Positions 22,466 through 33,302 of a stretch of DNA of 64,000 bases are shown one piece after another. The first letter of the stretch is position 1. Each line of letters opens with the position of its first letter. A program made the position numbers and the translations under genes. Below the pieces are notes generated by a model. That model ran no database searches. It saw only the letters and a program-made list of their open reading frames with translations, and had not been told where the DNA came from. The DNA comes from Paenibacillus albicereus (lineage in GTDB: Bacteria > Bacillota > Bacilli > Paenibacillales > Paenibacillaceae): positions 3,558,001 to 3,622,000 of the forward strand of contig NZ_CP051428.1 in the NCBI RefSeq assembly GCF_012676905.1, written 5' to 3'.

Positions 22466-23491
22466 TTATCGCTTCGACCGCGAGCCGCCTTTGGTCTTGA
22501 AAAGATGAATGTTCTCCAGCGCGCGGCCTGTGCCGATCGCGACGCAGTCCAGCGGATTCTCCGCGACGATGACCGGCATGCCGGTCTCGCGCGAGAGCAG
22601 CTTGTCCAGGTTGCGCAGCAAAGCTCCGCCTCCGGTCAGCACGATGCCGCGGTCCATGATGTCCGCGGACAGCTCCGGCGGGCATTTTTCCAGCGTGATC
22701 TTGACGGCGTCGACGATCGCCGAGATGGTATCGGCCAGCGCCTCGGTAATTTCCTCGGACGTGATGGACAGCGTTTTGGGCAGTCCCGTCACGAGATCGC
22801 GGCCGCGGATCTCCATCGTCACCGGCTGCTCGAGCGGCATGGCCGAGCCGATCTCCATCTTGAGCTGCTCGGCCGTGCGCTCGCCGATCATGAGGTTGTA
22901 CAGACGCTTGATATATTGGATGATCGCCTCGTCCATCTCATCGCCCGCGATGCGGACGGAGCGGCTCGTGACGATGCCGCCGAGCGAGATGACGGCGACC
23001 TCGGTCGTGCCGCCGCCGATGTCGACGACCATGCTGCCGGTCGGCTCCCATACGGGCAGATCGGCTCCGATCGCAGCCGCGAACGGCTCCTCGATCGTGT
23101 AGGCGTCACGGGCTCCGGCCTGGCGCGTCGCGTCCTCGACGGCCCGCTTCTCGACGGACGTGATGCCGGAAGGGACGCATACCATCACGTTGGGATGGCG
23201 CGGGAACAGCGAGCGCTGCTTCTGCGCCTGGCGGATGAAGTATTTGATCATCGTGGCCGTCGTTTCGAAATCGGCGATGACGCCGTCCTTCATCGGACGG
23301 ATGGCGCGGATGTTGCCCGGCGTGCGGCCGATCATCTTCTTGGCATGCTCGCCTACGGCCTCGATCGTTTTTGTATCGGTACGAAGGGCGACCACGGACG
23401 GCTCCCTGACGGCGATTCCTTTTCCTCTTACGTAGACCAGCGTATTGGCTGTGCCAAGGTCAATCCCCAAATCCTTTGAAACTCCGAACAT
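22466..23491 (-). CDS. mreB: Rod shape-determining actin homologue MreB
   Basis: 341 residues. Actin-fold nucleotide motifs are present: [19 protein letters not shown] (phosphate 1), [17 protein letters not shown] (phosphate 2) and [18 protein letters not shown] (adenosine). It forms membrane-bound filaments that direct lateral wall synthesis. A promoter sits just upstream (23529-23558), so it can be expressed apart from radC. Confidence 0.97.
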   Translation of the reverse strand: MFGVSKDLGIDLGTANTLVYVRGKGIAVREPSVVALRTDTKTIEAVGEHAKKMIGRTPGNIRAIRPMKDGVIADFETTATMIKYFIRQAQKQRSLFPRHPNVMVCVPSGITSVEKRAVEDATRQAGARDAYTIEEPFAAAIGADLPVWEPTGSMVVDIGGGTTEVAVISLGGIVTSRSVRIAGDEMDEAIIQYIKRLYNLMIGERTAEQLKMEIGSAMPLEQPVTMEIRGRDLVTGLPKTLSITSEEITEALADTISAIVDAVKITLEKCPPELSADIMDRGIVLTGGGALLRNLDKLLSRETGMPVIVAENPLDCVAIGTGRALENIHLFKTKGGSRSKR

Positions 23492-23528
23492 CGTACTACT
23501 CCCTTCTAAAATGCGGCAATCCTATTCA

Positions 23529-23558
23529 TTATATTACATGAAGCCTCGTTCCTTCAAA
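23529..23558 (-). promoter_or_regulatory. Promoter before mreB
   Basis: Leftward TTGAAG (23558-23553) and TATAAT (23534-23529) with an 18-nt spacer. The -35 element lies in the last codons of radC. Predicted start near 23522, about 30 nt before the mreB start. Confidence 0.6.
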
Positions 23559-24220
23559 CTGATAAAGCGTCCGTCTCCGATGACAATATGATCCAGGACG
23601 TCGATGCCGACCAGCTCCCCGGCCTCCTGCAGGCGCGCCGTCAGCGCCCGGTCCTCCGCGCTCGGCGTCGGATCGCCGCTCGGGTGGTTGTGGGCGCAGA
23701 TGAGCGAGGCGCTGCCGTGGCGGATCGCCGCTCGGAACACTTCGCGCGGATGGACGAGCGAGGCGTTGAGCGTGCCGACGGACAGCGTCTCGCGGGCGAC
23801 GATGTGGTTTTTCGTATTCAGGAACAGGCAGACGAAATGCTCCACCTGGAGATAGCGGAGATCTTCCATCAAAACCTCGGCGGCGTCCTCGGGACGCCGC
23901 ACGGCGATCGTCTCCTCGCGGCGGCTGCGCGCCAGACGGCGGCCGAGCTCGATGCCCGCGCGGATCTGCAGCGCCTTGGCCGGTCCGATGCCTTTGATGC
24001 GGGTCAGATCGCCGTGGCCCATGTCCACGAGCCCGCGCAGGCTCCCGGACTGCTGCAGGATGCGCGAGGCCAGATGCACGGCCGTCTCGCTGGAGGAGCC
24101 TGTCCGCAGCAGGATGGCGAGCAGCTCCGCGTGGCTGAGCGCTTCCGCCCCGTGCTGCAGCATCCGCTCCCGGGGACGCTCCTCCTCGGGCCATTGTTTG
24201 AGAGAAACCGAATCCGACAT
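23534..24220 (-). CDS. radC: RadC family protein (JAB domain)
   Basis: 228 residues. A helix-hairpin-helix region in the N-terminal third (DLTRIKGIGPAKALQIRAG) is followed by a JAB/MPN domain with the metal motif HNHPSGDPTPSAED. RadC proteins are conserved between maf and mreB in Bacilli. Their biochemical role is unclear; an old link to DNA repair is disputed. Confidence 0.93.
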   Translation of the reverse strand: MSDSVSLKQWPEEERPRERMLQHGAEALSHAELLAILLRTGSSSETAVHLASRILQQSGSLRGLVDMGHGDLTRIKGIGPAKALQIRAGIELGRRLARSRREETIAVRRPEDAAEVLMEDLRYLQVEHFVCLFLNTKNHIVARETLSVGTLNASLVHPREVFRAAIRHGSASLICAHNHPSGDPTPSAEDRALTARLQEAGELVGIDVLDHIVIGDGRFISLKERGFM

Positions 24221-24340
24221 CGTTCGACGACCGCCTTTGCGCTGGGTTTACCTTAGTTTACCATCCTTTTCGGGCATTATCTCCTCTCCTTTTTCGAGAA
24301 ATCTCGAGCTTCGTCTATTCCCTGACGAATGAAGCAATGA

Positions 24341-24368
24341 AAAAGTCCATCTCCGGATGGAGATGGAC
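24341..24368 (-). terminator. Terminator after maf
   Basis: GTCCATCTCC (24345-24354), loop GGAT, GGAGATGGAC (24359-24368), followed leftward by five T. A perfect 10-bp stem. It separates maf from radC; the remaining 24221-24482 gap shows no gene. Confidence 0.8.
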
Positions 24369-24482
24369 GAAAAAAAAGGACCTGCGGCCGAATCGGCTCC
24401 CCGGCGCCGGCCTATCCCTGAACCGTGCCGGCTTGGAAAGGCCGGCTCCCGTCGATGGAGCAGCCAGCAACCAGTTGCCGGC

Positions 24483-25253
24483 TCAAGGATCTCGCAGCTG
24501 GAGCGGGTCGAGTCCGAAGGACTTCAGCAGCTCGTAGAGCAGATTGAGCGGCAAGCCCATGATGCTGTAGAAGTCGCCTTCGATCTTCTCGATCAGCACG
24601 CTGCCGAGACCTTGGATGCCGTAGCTGCCCGCCTTGTCGAGCGGATCGCCGGATGCGACGTAGGCCGCGATCTGCGCCTCCCCGAGCTCGCGAAAGCGGA
24701 CCTTGCTGCGGGTGTAGCCGCAGGCCGCGATGGCTGGGCCGCCGGGAGCGGCCACGCGGTAGTCTCCGATGCCGCCGAACCGCTGCCGCTCCCCCCAGAC
24801 GGCGTCGGACGCAAGCGCCGAGGCCGCGCCGGCCGGCGGAAAGGCAGGCGGCAGCTCCGTCGCGACGGCCGGCACGGGACCGCCGGTCGCGAGCAGCGCG
24901 ACGCCGCTGTACACCTCATGGACGCGTCCGCTCAGGCGGCGCAGCGTGAGGCGAGCCTCCTCGGCGTCGACCGGCTTGCCGAGCACTTCCCCGTCCAGCA
25001 CGACGATCGTGTCGCCGCCAAGCACGAGAGCGCGGCCGCCGCTGCCCTCGATACGAAGCGCGGCAGCCATGGCCTTGCGCAGGGCCAGCTCCGCGACGAT
25101 CTCATGTGGCCGCAGCTCCGGGCCGACCGACTCGTCCGCATCGGTGGCCAGCACCTCCAGCGGGATCGGCAGCCGCAGCGCGGCAGCCAGCTCCCGCCTT
25201 CGCGGCGAGGACGAGGCGAGCACGAGCCGCTGCGGCAGGTTGTTTTCGTTCAT
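24483..25253 (-). CDS. maf: Maf-type nucleotide pyrophosphatase
   Basis: 256 residues, longer than the usual 190. N terminus LVLASSSPRRRELAAALRLP carries the conserved SxSPRR. The middle has VLGGDTIVVLDGEVLGKP and the C-terminal half GLPLNLLYELL. A Pro/Ala-rich insert (about 120-155) accounts for the extra length. Maf proteins hydrolyse non-canonical dTTP/UTP-type nucleotides and affect septation in Bacillus. Confidence 0.92.
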   Translation of the reverse strand: MNENNLPQRLVLASSSPRRRELAAALRLPIPLEVLATDADESVGPELRPHEIVAELALRKAMAAALRIEGSGGRALVLGGDTIVVLDGEVLGKPVDAEEARLTLRRLSGRVHEVYSGVALLATGGPVPAVATELPPAFPPAGAASALASDAVWGERQRFGGIGDYRVAAPGGPAIAACGYTRSKVRFRELGEAQIAAYVASGDPLDKAGSYGIQGLGSVLIEKIEGDFYSIMGLPLNLLYELLKSFGLDPLQLRDP

Positions 25254-25292
25254 TCGCTAGCACTCCTCCAAACGGTATGTCGAAATGAAAGG

Positions 25293-25535
25293 CTACAGCT
25301 TGCGGTACAGCAGCAGCGCCAGCACGAGGCAGACAAGGCTGACGACGCTGAAATTCAGCGTCAGGTCCAGCTCGTAGCGCAGCACGCCGAGATCGGCGGC
25401 CGGCCTCCAGTTCAGCTCCGCGGAGCGCGTCAGCTGCGCCAGCGCCGGAACTTCCTTGAGCCAGCGGTCGGCCAGCGCCCCGGCGAGCAGGCCGAGCGCG
25501 CCGAACAGCAGCAGCGTCCATCCGTTCTTCTTCAT
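25293..25535 (-). CDS. DUF4321-type small membrane protein
   Basis: 80 residues from ATG 25535 (GGGAGAGG upstream). Two membrane segments (about residues 6-24 and 62-78) flank a soluble loop. Small proteins of this sort occur next to maf in Paenibacillus and Clostridia. Function is unknown; topology suggests a membrane-complex accessory subunit. Confidence 0.7.
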   Translation of the reverse strand: MKKNGWTLLLFGALGLLAGALADRWLKEVPALAQLTRSAELNWRPAADLGVLRYELDLTLNFSVVSLVCLVLALLLYRKL

Positions 25536-25607
25536 CACGTCCGCGCCCTCTCCCGTCCGAAATTCTCGTCCCATTATAAGGGAAGCGGGCGCCGGGAGCA
25601 ACGGGCC

Positions 25608-27116
25608 TCAGCCGGGGAGCGCGGCCTCCCGAAGCTCCAGCTGCGCCAGCGCGGCGGCGGTCAGCTGCGCCTGGACCGCCCATAGGGTTGCCGCCTTCGG
25701 CGACCCTTCATATGCCTTCAGCTCCGCGCCGGCTTGCCGCAGCGCATCGGCCAGCGCTCCGGCCGAACCCTGCATGGGCTTGCCGGACCAGTTCGGCCCG
25801 GCGTCTGCCGCCGTCTTGAGCCATTCGTCCAGCCGCTTGGTCCAATCCGCGCGGCTCGCGGCGTCCGATTTCGCGGCATCCCCCGCCAGCAGCGCCGCCG
25901 TTTGTCCGGCCAGGTCGCCGATCAGGCCCGAGGCGCCCTCGTCATAGGCGTTCAGCTGGTCGGCCGTGCCAGCGAAAGCCAGCTCCGGCACGCTCGGCAG
26001 CTTCAATCCTTTGAGATAGACCTCGGTGCCTGTCATGCCGCCGGCCAGCTGCTCGGCTTGCGCGCGGCTGCCCGCGACGCCCGCATAAACGCGATAGTCG
26101 CCGTCATGGCGCAGCGCGGACGCCAAGCCGGCCTTCTTCAGCTCCGCCGCAGCGGCTTCGGCGCTCGCCTTGGACGAGAACACGCCGTATTGGAGCAGCT
26201 GATACGTCCGCTCCGGCCAGCCGGCCGCCACGCTTCGGACCGTCGCCGCTTCCTTCGCAGCCGTCTCCGAGCCCGCTGCCGCTGAAGACGGCGATTCCTC
26301 GTCCAGCCCTCCACGGACGGCAGCGGACGCATCGGCTGCTTGCTTGTCCCGATCCGGCATCAGCCCTTGACCCGCGAACAGCGTCAAGGTCATATACCCC
26401 AGCACCGCTCCCGTCGCGATCGCGCCGGCGATGGACAGCAGCACCTTCAGCCAGGACGGTCCCGGTCCTTCAGCCGTCCTCGCGGCGCGCTTCGCCCGGG
26501 CGGACTTGCCCGCAGCGCGGGCCGGACGCGCGGCGTCAGGCTCGATGACCGGCCCGGAAGGCCACGCTCCCGGCTCGTCGTATCCGATCTCGCTCCGGCC
26601 GGAGTAATCCTGGACAAGCCGCCCGGTCGACGGATGCGGAACTGCCCGCAGCCATTCCGAAGGCTGTTCCAGCCCGCCGGGCTCGTCCGCAGCCGCCGTC
26701 GGCTCCGCCCCGTTCCTGACCCGTTCCGGCTCCGTCGCTTCCGGCCCGGCTGCTCTTGCCTCGCCTTCATATGGAGCGCGGTCGAGCTCCGGCGCCGCCG
26801 CCTCGCCCGGCCATTGCGTCCAAGCCGGATCTTCGTCGGCCGCGTCCCCTTCCGCCGGTGCTGCCTCTATCTCGCCGGGAGCCAGCTCCAGCTCCCCGAT
26901 CGGATTGTCTTGAAACGGACTGACCCAAGGCTCATAGGACTCCGCGAACGACATCGCGGACAGCTCCTCCATCCCCGCGGCCGCGCCTGGGCTGCCGGCG
27001 GAGCGGAGGCCGGGGCGCGGCTCGCTTCCGGCACGCGGCAGGCCGGACGCCGCGCGCCCCTCCTGCACGAGCCTGCCGCTGCCGTCCGGACGATACGTGA
27101 CTCGTACCTTCGTCAT
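25608..27116 (-). CDS. SPOR-domain membrane protein, SpoIIB-like
   Basis: 502 residues. Residues 1-215 are acidic and Pro/Ala/Gly-rich, with two similar segments GSGRLVQEG (near 12) and STGRLVQDY (near 163). One membrane segment at about 221-247 (KVLLSIAGAIATGAVLGYM) follows. A SPOR-like peptidoglycan-binding domain lies at about 305-385 (YQLLQYGVFSSKASAEAAAA). The rest is helical. In B. subtilis spoIIB occupies this place before maf and acts in septal engulfment. Homology is inferred from architecture and position. Confidence 0.72.
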   Translation of the reverse strand: MTKVRVTYRPDGSGRLVQEGRAASGLPRAGSEPRPGLRSAGSPGAAAGMEELSAMSFAESYEPWVSPFQDNPIGELELAPGEIEAAPAEGDAADEDPAWTQWPGEAAAPELDRAPYEGEARAAGPEATEPERVRNGAEPTAAADEPGGLEQPSEWLRAVPHPSTGRLVQDYSGRSEIGYDEPGAWPSGPVIEPDAARPARAAGKSARAKRAARTAEGPGPSWLKVLLSIAGAIATGAVLGYMTLTLFAGQGLMPDRDKQAADASAAVRGGLDEESPSSAAAGSETAAKEAATVRSVAAGWPERTYQLLQYGVFSSKASAEAAAAELKKAGLASALRHDGDYRVYAGVAGSRAQAEQLAGGMTGTEVYLKGLKLPSVPELAFAGTADQLNAYDEGASGLIGDLAGQTAALLAGDAAKSDAASRADWTKRLDEWLKTAADAGPNWSGKPMQGSAGALADALRQAGAELKAYEGSPKAATLWAVQAQLTAAALAQLELREAALPG

Positions 27117-27320
27117 GATCGTGTTGCTCCTCCCTGTGGTGGACTCTAGTCTACTCTATGAGACTAGCGGCTCGAATATGTCCGATTGGAAGAGAGCAAG
27201 CCAAGGCGCGCCTGCGGCAGCTGCCGGAATCGCACGCCCCGCAGACGCAAAAAAGCGAAGGGCAGCCGCCCTCCGCTTTCGTTACCTGCTAGGGAAGGAC
27301 GCAAGTCCCTCCCCGCTAGC
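27117..27320. other. Intergenic gap between murC and spoIIB-like gene
   Basis: No coding region with a ribosome site is seen in these 204 nt. It contains the murC terminator (27249-27277). A promoter for the spoIIB-like gene is probably here, but no clear -35/-10 pair is found. Confidence 0.5.
27249..27277 (-). terminator. Terminator after murC
   Basis: AGCGAAGGGC (27254-27263), loop of 4, GCCCTCCGCT (27268-27277) with one mismatch, followed leftward by six T. It ends the valS-folC-murC transcript. Confidence 0.8.
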
Positions 27321-28733
27321 CTATTGCCCCGCCGGCTCGAACCGCTGGCGCAGCAGCCCGACGAGCGCGTCGCCGGACTTCCAGATGTCGCCGGCTCCCA
27401 TCGTCAGGACGAGATCGCCCGGAGCGAGGCGCGCGGCCAGCTCGGCCTGCACCTCTTCCTTGGTCGGCAGGTAGGAGGTGTTCGCGTTGCTGTTCTTGAC
27501 GATCAGCTCCACGAGGCGGCGCGAGTTGACGCCCTCGATCTCCTTCTCCCCGGCTGGCGAGTAGATGTCGGTGATGATGACCTCGTCCGCCTCCGCGAAC
27601 GCGCGGCTGAACGGCTCCAGCAGGAAGAACGTGCGCGTGTAGCGCTGCGGCTGGAACACGGCGACGATGCGCTTGCCGGTCGCCTTGGCGGCGCTGATCG
27701 TCGCCTGGATCTCCGTCGGATGATGCGCATAGTCGTCGATGACGAGGATGTCGTTCACTTCGCCGAGCACCTGGAAGCGCCGCTTGGCGCCGATGAAGTC
27801 CTTGATCGCCGCAGCCGCGGCTCCGAACGGCACGCCCGCCTCCATGCACGTGATGAGCGTCGCGACCGCGTTGTAGACGTTGTGGCGGCCCGGCACGGAC
27901 AGCTGCACGACGCCCAGCTCCTGGCCGCGCCGCGACAGCGTGAACGTCACCTTGCGGTCGCCGAGGACGAGGTTCGAGGCGCTGTACTCGGCGTCGGCGC
28001 TGTCGATGCCGAACGTGACGATGCGCTCCGCCGGCAGCGCGCCGGCCGCGCGCGGCAGCAGCTCGCGCACGATCGGATCGTCGATGCAGACGACGGCGCG
28101 GCCGTCTTCCTTGACTTGCGAGAGGAACTGCACGTACGCCGACTTGAGGTTCTCGAAGTCGCCGTCATAGTTTTCCAGATGGTCGGGCTCGATATTGGTC
28201 ACGACGGCGATGGCGGGATGGTAGTGCAGGAAGGAGCCGTCGCTCTCGTCCGCCTCCGCCACGACGTATTCGCCCTTGCCGGCCTTGGCGTTCGTGCCGA
28301 CATTGACGATCTCGCCGCCGATGATGTAGGTCGGATCCGCGCCGCAGCTCTCCATGACGAGCGCGATCATCGACGAGGTCGTCGTCTTGCCATGCGCCCC
28401 TGCTACGGCCACGCCCTTGCCGGCGTTCATGAGCCGGGCAAGCATCTGGCTGCGGTGCAGCACCGGAATGCCCAGCTCCTCGGCCGCCCGGCGCTCGACG
28501 TTGTCCTTGGACAGCGCCGTGCTGTAGACGACGAGATCGGCGCCGCGCACATGGCCGGCGTCATGCCCGATATGAATCTCCGCGCCTTTTTTGGCCAGCT
28601 TCTCGGTCAGCTCCGCCCGGGCGACGTCCGAGCCCGTCACTTTATAGCCCATTTCCAGCATGACGCGCGCGATCGCGCTCATGCCGTATCCGCCTATCCC
28701 GATAAAATGAACGTGTTCTGCTGTCGTCGTCAT
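27321..28733 (-). CDS. murC: UDP-N-acetylmuramate-L-alanine ligase
   Basis: 470 residues from ATG 28733; the frame extends four codons further to a TTG. The N-terminal Rossmann signature [16 protein letters not shown] is followed by the P-loop [14 protein letters not shown] and the C-terminal [10 protein letters not shown]. MurC adds L-Ala to UDP-MurNAc in the cytoplasm using ATP. The gene overlaps or touches folC (stop 28739), and ends in a terminator. Confidence 0.96.
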   Translation of the reverse strand: MTTTAEHVHFIGIGGYGMSAIARVMLEMGYKVTGSDVARAELTEKLAKKGAEIHIGHDAGHVRGADLVVYSTALSKDNVERRAAEELGIPVLHRSQMLARLMNAGKGVAVAGAHGKTTTSSMIALVMESCGADPTYIIGGEIVNVGTNAKAGKGEYVVAEADESDGSFLHYHPAIAVVTNIEPDHLENYDGDFENLKSAYVQFLSQVKEDGRAVVCIDDPIVRELLPRAAGALPAERIVTFGIDSADAEYSASNLVLGDRKVTFTLSRRGQELGVVQLSVPGRHNVYNAVATLITCMEAGVPFGAAAAAIKDFIGAKRRFQVLGEVNDILVIDDYAHHPTEIQATISAAKATGKRIVAVFQPQRYTRTFFLLEPFSRAFAEADEVIITDIYSPAGEKEIEGVNSRRLVELIVKNSNANTSYLPTKEEVQAELAARLAPGDLVLTMGAGDIWKSGDALVGLLRQRFEPAGQ

Positions 28734-28738
28734 GACGG

Positions 28739-30109
28739 TCACCAACCTTTTTCAGAATCCGGCAGTCCGAGCACGGAGGCGCGGACATCGGCAATGAGAT
28801 AGAGCGTGCCGGTGACGACGGGCAGGCCGCCGCCGGAGGCGGCGCGCTCCAGCCGCTCCAGCGCGTCCGGCCACCGGGGCTCGGCGATGATCTCGGGCGA
28901 GACGCCCAGCTCGCGGGCCAGCTCCCGCGCGACGTCCGCCAGCTCCTCGGCCGGCAGCGCCTTGCGGAAGGCCGGCTGCGTAACGACGAGTGTATCCGCT
29001 ATAGGGAGTATATGCCGGAGCACTCCGCGGTGATTCTTGTTGCCCAGCATTCCGATCATGACATGGATGCGCTCGCCTCCATGCAGCTCGCGCAGCGCGG
29101 CCGCGAGCGACTCGGCGCCCTCCGGATTGTGCGCGCCGTCGAGCAGCAGCCGCGGCTCCCGGCGCACCATCTCCAGCCGGCCCGGCCACTGCGCGGAGCG
29201 CAGCCCCTCGAGCAGCTGCTCGTCCTCGACGAGCAGCGCGTTGTACTGGCGCAGCGCCTCCAGCGCCATGACGGCGGCGGCGGCATTCTTGCGCTGATGC
29301 GCGCCGGCCATAGTCAGCGACAGGCGCGACATCGTCCGGAACGGTCCTTTGAAGCCGAAGCTCTGTCCCGACTCCGTCGCCTCGATCGCCGTCTCCTCGA
29401 ACTGCTCGCCGAGCTGGTACAGCGTCGACTTGGACTTGCGGGCCGCCTCGCGGATGACCGCGAGCGCCTCCTCGTTCTCGACCGTGCTGACGACCGGCAC
29501 GCCGGGCTTGATGATGCCGGCCTTCTCGCGGGCGATGTCCGTGATGGAATCGCCGAGCACGTCCATATGGTCGTGGCCGACGTTGGTGATGATCGAGATC
29601 ACCGGCGTGACGATGTTCGTCACGTCGAGCCGGCCGCCGAGCCCCGTTTCCCAGACGACGTAGTCCGGGTAGGTCACGCGGGCGAAATAAAGGATCGCCA
29701 GCGCCGTCGACACCTCGAACATCGTCGGAGAGCCGTGCTCGGTCTCGGCGATCTCCTCGACGAGCGGCCGCAGCTCGTTCGCAAGCCGCAGCAGCGTCTC
29801 CTCCTCGATGTCCTGGCCGTTGTAGCGGAATCGGTTGGTGAACTTCGTGATGTAGGGGGACGTGTACGTCCCCGTGTCATAGCCGCCGCGCACGAGCACC
29901 TCGGTCAGGTACGCGCAGACGGAGCCCTTGCCGTTGGTGCCCGCGACGTGGATGAAGCGGAGGCGGCGCTCCGGATGGCCGAGCCGCTCCATCATGATCC
30001 GCATCCGGTCCAAGCCCGGGCGGACGCCGAAGCTGACGAGCCCTTCGATCCAGCCGCGCGCTTCCTCGTACGACGTCATGCCGCCGATATGCTGTTGCTC
30101 GTTGTCCAT
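28739..30109 (-). CDS. folC: Folylpolyglutamate/dihydrofolate synthase
   Basis: 456 residues with the Mur-ligase fold: P-loop [26 protein letters not shown] and MTIAGPGG-like C-terminal [11 protein letters not shown]. FolC adds glutamates to reduced folates. The start overlaps the valS stop as TGATG, so the genes are coupled. Confidence 0.95.
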   Translation of the reverse strand: MDNEQQHIGGMTSYEEARGWIEGLVSFGVRPGLDRMRIMMERLGHPERRLRFIHVAGTNGKGSVCAYLTEVLVRGGYDTGTYTSPYITKFTNRFRYNGQDIEEETLLRLANELRPLVEEIAETEHGSPTMFEVSTALAILYFARVTYPDYVVWETGLGGRLDVTNIVTPVISIITNVGHDHMDVLGDSITDIAREKAGIIKPGVPVVSTVENEEALAVIREAARKSKSTLYQLGEQFEETAIEATESGQSFGFKGPFRTMSRLSLTMAGAHQRKNAAAAVMALEALRQYNALLVEDEQLLEGLRSAQWPGRLEMVRREPRLLLDGAHNPEGAESLAAALRELHGGERIHVMIGMLGNKNHRGVLRHILPIADTLVVTQPAFRKALPAEELADVARELARELGVSPEIIAEPRWPDALERLERAASGGGLPVVTGTLYLIADVRASVLGLPDSEKGW

Positions 30110-32769
30110 CAGCCTTGCAGCTCCTCGATCCGGGCCAGCACTTTGTCGAGCTTGGCCTGGTAGTCCGTCCGCTTGGCTTTTTCCTCGTCGATGACCTTGG
30201 CCGGAGCCTTGGCGACGAAGCCTTCGTTGGACAGCTTCTTGTCGACGCGCTCCACCTCGGAGCGCAGCGTGGCGGCTTCCTTGTGCAGGCGCGCGACCTC
30301 CTGCTCGATGTCGATGAGACCCGCGAGCGGCAAGTACAGCTCGGCGCCCGTGACGATCGCCGTCATCGCCTTGTCCGGCGCGGCCAGGGAAGCGTCGATC
30401 GAGAGCGACGACGTGCCCGCGAAGCGGCGCAGCAGCTCCTCGTTGGCTTGCAGGATCGCGAGCTCCGCCTCCGAGTTCGGCTTGATCTGCAGCTCGATCT
30501 TCTTGCTCATCGGCACGTTCACCTCGGCGCGGATGTTGCGCACGGAGCGGATCGTGCTCATGAGCAGCTCCATCTCGCGCACGGCGTCCGGCGCCTCGAA
30601 GGCGGCGTCGTACTGCGGCCAGGCGGCGACCGAGATGCTTTCGCCGTCATGCGGCAGATGCTGCCAGATCTCCTCGGAGATGAACGGCATGAACGGGTGG
30701 ATCAGGCGCTGCGTGCGGTCGAGCACGTAGGCGAGCACGGACTGCGTCGCCTTTTTGGCTTCGGCGTCGGAGCCGTACAGGCTGAGCTTGGATACCTCGA
30801 TGTACCAGTCGCACAGATCGTCCCAGATGAAGTTGTACAGCAGCCGCCCCGTCTCGCCGAAGTCGTAGGCGTCGATCAGGCGCGTCACGTCGCGCGCCGT
30901 CTCGTTCAGGCGGTGCAGGATCCAGCGGTCGGCCGTGCCGAGCTTGCCGCCGAGGTCGATGTCCTCGTAGCGGAAGCCCTCCAGGTTCATGAGCGCGAAA
31001 CGGGAGGCGTTCCAAATCTTGTTGGCGAAGTTGCGCGCCTGCTCGACCTTCTCGATGCGGAAGCGCAGGTCCTGACCCGGCGTGCTGCCGGTCGACAGCA
31101 TGAAGCGCATCGCGTCCGCGCCGTACTGCTCGATGATGTCCAGCGGATCGACGCCGTTGCCGAGCGACTTGGACATCTTCTTGCCGTCGGCGTCGCGCAC
31201 GAGGCCGTGCATGAGCACGTCCTTGAACGGAATCTTGTCCGTGAACTCCAGGGCGGTGAAGATCATGCGCGCCACCCAGAAGTAGATGATGTCGTAGCCC
31301 GTCACGAGCAGGTCGTTCGGGTAGTAGCGTTTGAAATCGGCGCTCTCCTCGTCCGGCCAGCCGAGCGTGGAGAACGGCCACAGCGCGGAGCTGAACCACG
31401 TGTCGAGCACGTCGTTGTCCTGGCGCAGCTCGCCGCCGCAGTCCGGGCAGGAGCCGATGTCGTCCGCGGACACGTGGATCGTGCCGCAGGCGTCGCAGTA
31501 CCAGGCCGGGATGCGGTGGCCCCACCACAGCTGGCGGGAGATGCACCAGTCGCGGACGTTCTCGATCCAATTGAGATACGTCTTCTCGAAGCGCTCCGGC
31601 ACGAAGTTCACGCCCGTGCCCGACTTCTGCGCCTCGATCGCGCGGTCGGCCAGCGGCTTCATCGCCACGAACCACTGCGTGGACAGGTACGGCTCGACGA
31701 CGGCGCCGCTGCGCTCGCTGTGGCCGACCTGATGCACATGGTCCTCGATGCGGACGAGCACGCCGGATTCCTTCAGGTCGGCGACGAGCTGCTTGCGCGC
31801 CTCCGCGCGGTCGAGGCCCTGATACGGACCGGCTTCGGCGTTCATGACGCCGCTCTCGTCCATGACGATGATCTGCGGAAGATCGTGGCGCTGGCCGACC
31901 TCGAAGTCGTTCGGGTCATGGGCCGGGGTGATCTTGACGGCGCCGGAGCCGAAGTCCTTCTCCACGTACTCGTCGGCGACGATCGGGATGAGGCGTCCGA
32001 TGACCGGCAGCACGAGGTTCTTGCCGACGAGGGCGCGATAGCGCTCGTCCTCGGGGTGGACGGCGACGGCCGTATCGCCGAGCATCGTCTCCGGACGGGT
32101 TGTCGCCACGGTCACGTGGCCGCTGCCGTCCTCGAGCGGATACTGCAAATGGTACAGGTTGCCCTGCACTTCCTTGTATTCGACCTCGATGTCCGACAGC
32201 GCCGTGCGGGCGGCCGGGTCCCAGTTGATGATCTTCGCGCCGCGGTAGATCAGCCCTTTTTGGTAGAGGCGGACGAACACCTCGCGCACGGCCTTCGACA
32301 GCCCTTCGTCAAGCGTGAAGCGCTCGCGGGAGTAGTCGAGCGACAGGCCCATCTTGCCCCACTGGCTGCGGATCGTGCCCGCATAGGTGTCCTTCCATTG
32401 CCACACCTGCTCCAGGAACTTCTCGCGGCCGAGGTCGTGGCGCGTCTTGCCGCTCTCGCGGAGCTTCTTCTCGACGACGGTCTGCGTCGCGATGCCGGCG
32501 TGGTCGGTGCCCGGCAGCCAGAGGGCGTCGAAGCCCTGCATGCGCTTCGTGCGGATCATGATGTCCTGCAGCGTGAAGTCGAGCGCATGCCCGATATGGA
32601 GCATGCCCGTGACGTTCGGAGGCGGGATGACGATCGTATACGGCTTCGCTTCCGGCACGCGGCCGGCCTTGAAGAAGCCGCCCTTGCTCCACAGCTCGGT
32701 GCTGTTCTGCTCGGCGCTGCGGGGATCGTAGGTCGTCGGCATTTCGGTTGTATGCTGCTGCTCTGACAT
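30109..32769 (-). CDS. valS: Valyl-tRNA synthetase
   Basis: 886 residues from ATG 32769 (GAGGGTG nine nt upstream). Class Ia signature HIGH in [10 protein letters not shown] and KMSKS in [14 protein letters not shown] are present, with the editing domain between (about 180-400), the anticodon domain and a C-terminal coiled-coil arm. A zinc site CDACGTIH / CPDCGGEL is visible. It charges tRNA-Val. Expression is set by the T-box leader just upstream. Confidence 0.97.
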   Translation of the reverse strand: MSEQQHTTEMPTTYDPRSAEQNSTELWSKGGFFKAGRVPEAKPYTIVIPPPNVTGMLHIGHALDFTLQDIMIRTKRMQGFDALWLPGTDHAGIATQTVVEKKLRESGKTRHDLGREKFLEQVWQWKDTYAGTIRSQWGKMGLSLDYSRERFTLDEGLSKAVREVFVRLYQKGLIYRGAKIINWDPAARTALSDIEVEYKEVQGNLYHLQYPLEDGSGHVTVATTRPETMLGDTAVAVHPEDERYRALVGKNLVLPVIGRLIPIVADEYVEKDFGSGAVKITPAHDPNDFEVGQRHDLPQIIVMDESGVMNAEAGPYQGLDRAEARKQLVADLKESGVLVRIEDHVHQVGHSERSGAVVEPYLSTQWFVAMKPLADRAIEAQKSGTGVNFVPERFEKTYLNWIENVRDWCISRQLWWGHRIPAWYCDACGTIHVSADDIGSCPDCGGELRQDNDVLDTWFSSALWPFSTLGWPDEESADFKRYYPNDLLVTGYDIIYFWVARMIFTALEFTDKIPFKDVLMHGLVRDADGKKMSKSLGNGVDPLDIIEQYGADAMRFMLSTGSTPGQDLRFRIEKVEQARNFANKIWNASRFALMNLEGFRYEDIDLGGKLGTADRWILHRLNETARDVTRLIDAYDFGETGRLLYNFIWDDLCDWYIEVSKLSLYGSDAEAKKATQSVLAYVLDRTQRLIHPFMPFISEEIWQHLPHDGESISVAAWPQYDAAFEAPDAVREMELLMSTIRSVRNIRAEVNVPMSKKIELQIKPNSEAELAILQANEELLRRFAGTSSLSIDASLAAPDKAMTAIVTGAELYLPLAGLIDIEQEVARLHKEAATLRSEVERVDKKLSNEGFVAKAPAKVIDEEKAKRTDYQAKLDKVLARIEELQG

Positions 32770-32823
32770 TGGCAAGTTCACCCTCGTTTGGTTGATGGAG
32801 TTTGAAATAGGCGGCCGACCGAC

Positions 32824-32887
32824 AAAAAAAGCCTTCCGCCCCTTGAACGCAAAGGACGAAAGACTTCTGCTTCCGCGGTACCACCTT
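32824..32887 (-). promoter_or_regulatory. T-box antiterminator/terminator of valS
   Basis: The universal T-box sequence AAGGTGGTACCGCG is read leftward at 32887-32874. It is followed by a terminator stem (AGTCTTTCGTCC with GGGCGGAAGGCT, with G-U pairs) and a run of seven T (complement of 32824-32830). The two structures are mutually exclusive. Uncharged tRNA-Val should stabilise the antiterminator. Confidence 0.93.
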
Positions 32888-33130
32888 CATTCCGCCCCGG
32901 ACGTAAATGTCCCTGGACGGCACTTGGAGCAGGATAACGGCTGCGGCCGGCGGAGAGCTGCTCCTGCGGCATCCCCGAGGGCATGCAGGCAGTGCGCGAT
33001 CCGCGACTCCGGGGCGACCTGTGACGCTTCTGCGGCCTGCAGACCTTCCACCACCTGCGGTCTGCTCTCTGTCGGCGCACGGCGCACTCTTCCCCATCCT
33101 CGTCGTTGAGTGGAATGATGCTTGAATATC
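32888..33130 (-). promoter_or_regulatory. T-box leader RNA (stem I region) of valS
   Basis: The 240 nt between the predicted start and the T box have several inverted repeats and no gene. Stem I and its specifier loop should be here, with a Val codon. The specifier cannot be fixed by eye. Confidence 0.75.
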
Positions 33131-33136
33131 CCTTCT

Positions 33137-33165
33137 AGTTTAACGTGGCCGAGAGGCATAGTCAA
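33137..33165 (-). promoter_or_regulatory. Promoter of valS T-box leader
   Basis: TTGACT (33165-33160), 17-nt spacer, TAAACT (33142-33137) on the leftward strand. Predicted start near 33130, placing the T-box sequence about 245 nt into the transcript. Confidence 0.65.
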
Positions 33166-33179
33166 CTTGGCGGAAAACG

Positions 33180-33211
33180 AAAAAGGCGCTTCCTGCCGGA
33201 GCGGGAAGCGC
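33180..33211 (-). terminator. Terminator after spoVID-like gene
   Basis: GCGCTTCC (33186-33193), 10-nt loop, GGAAGCGC (33204-33211), followed leftward by CTTTTT. It lies between the spoVID-like stop and the valS promoter. Confidence 0.75.
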
Positions 33212-33302
33212 ATCGGATGGGAAGCGGCCTGGGACAGCAGGCGCCGGGCGTTCGGCCTCGGGACGGGCGAGGGACGGATCGTCCGCCGCCCGCCGGGGGC
33301 CG

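Noticed and set aside
30115-32766. Open frame of 883 codons opposite valS
   Set aside because: Mirror frame of valS caused by codon bias; product is His/Arg/Leu-rich without motifs.
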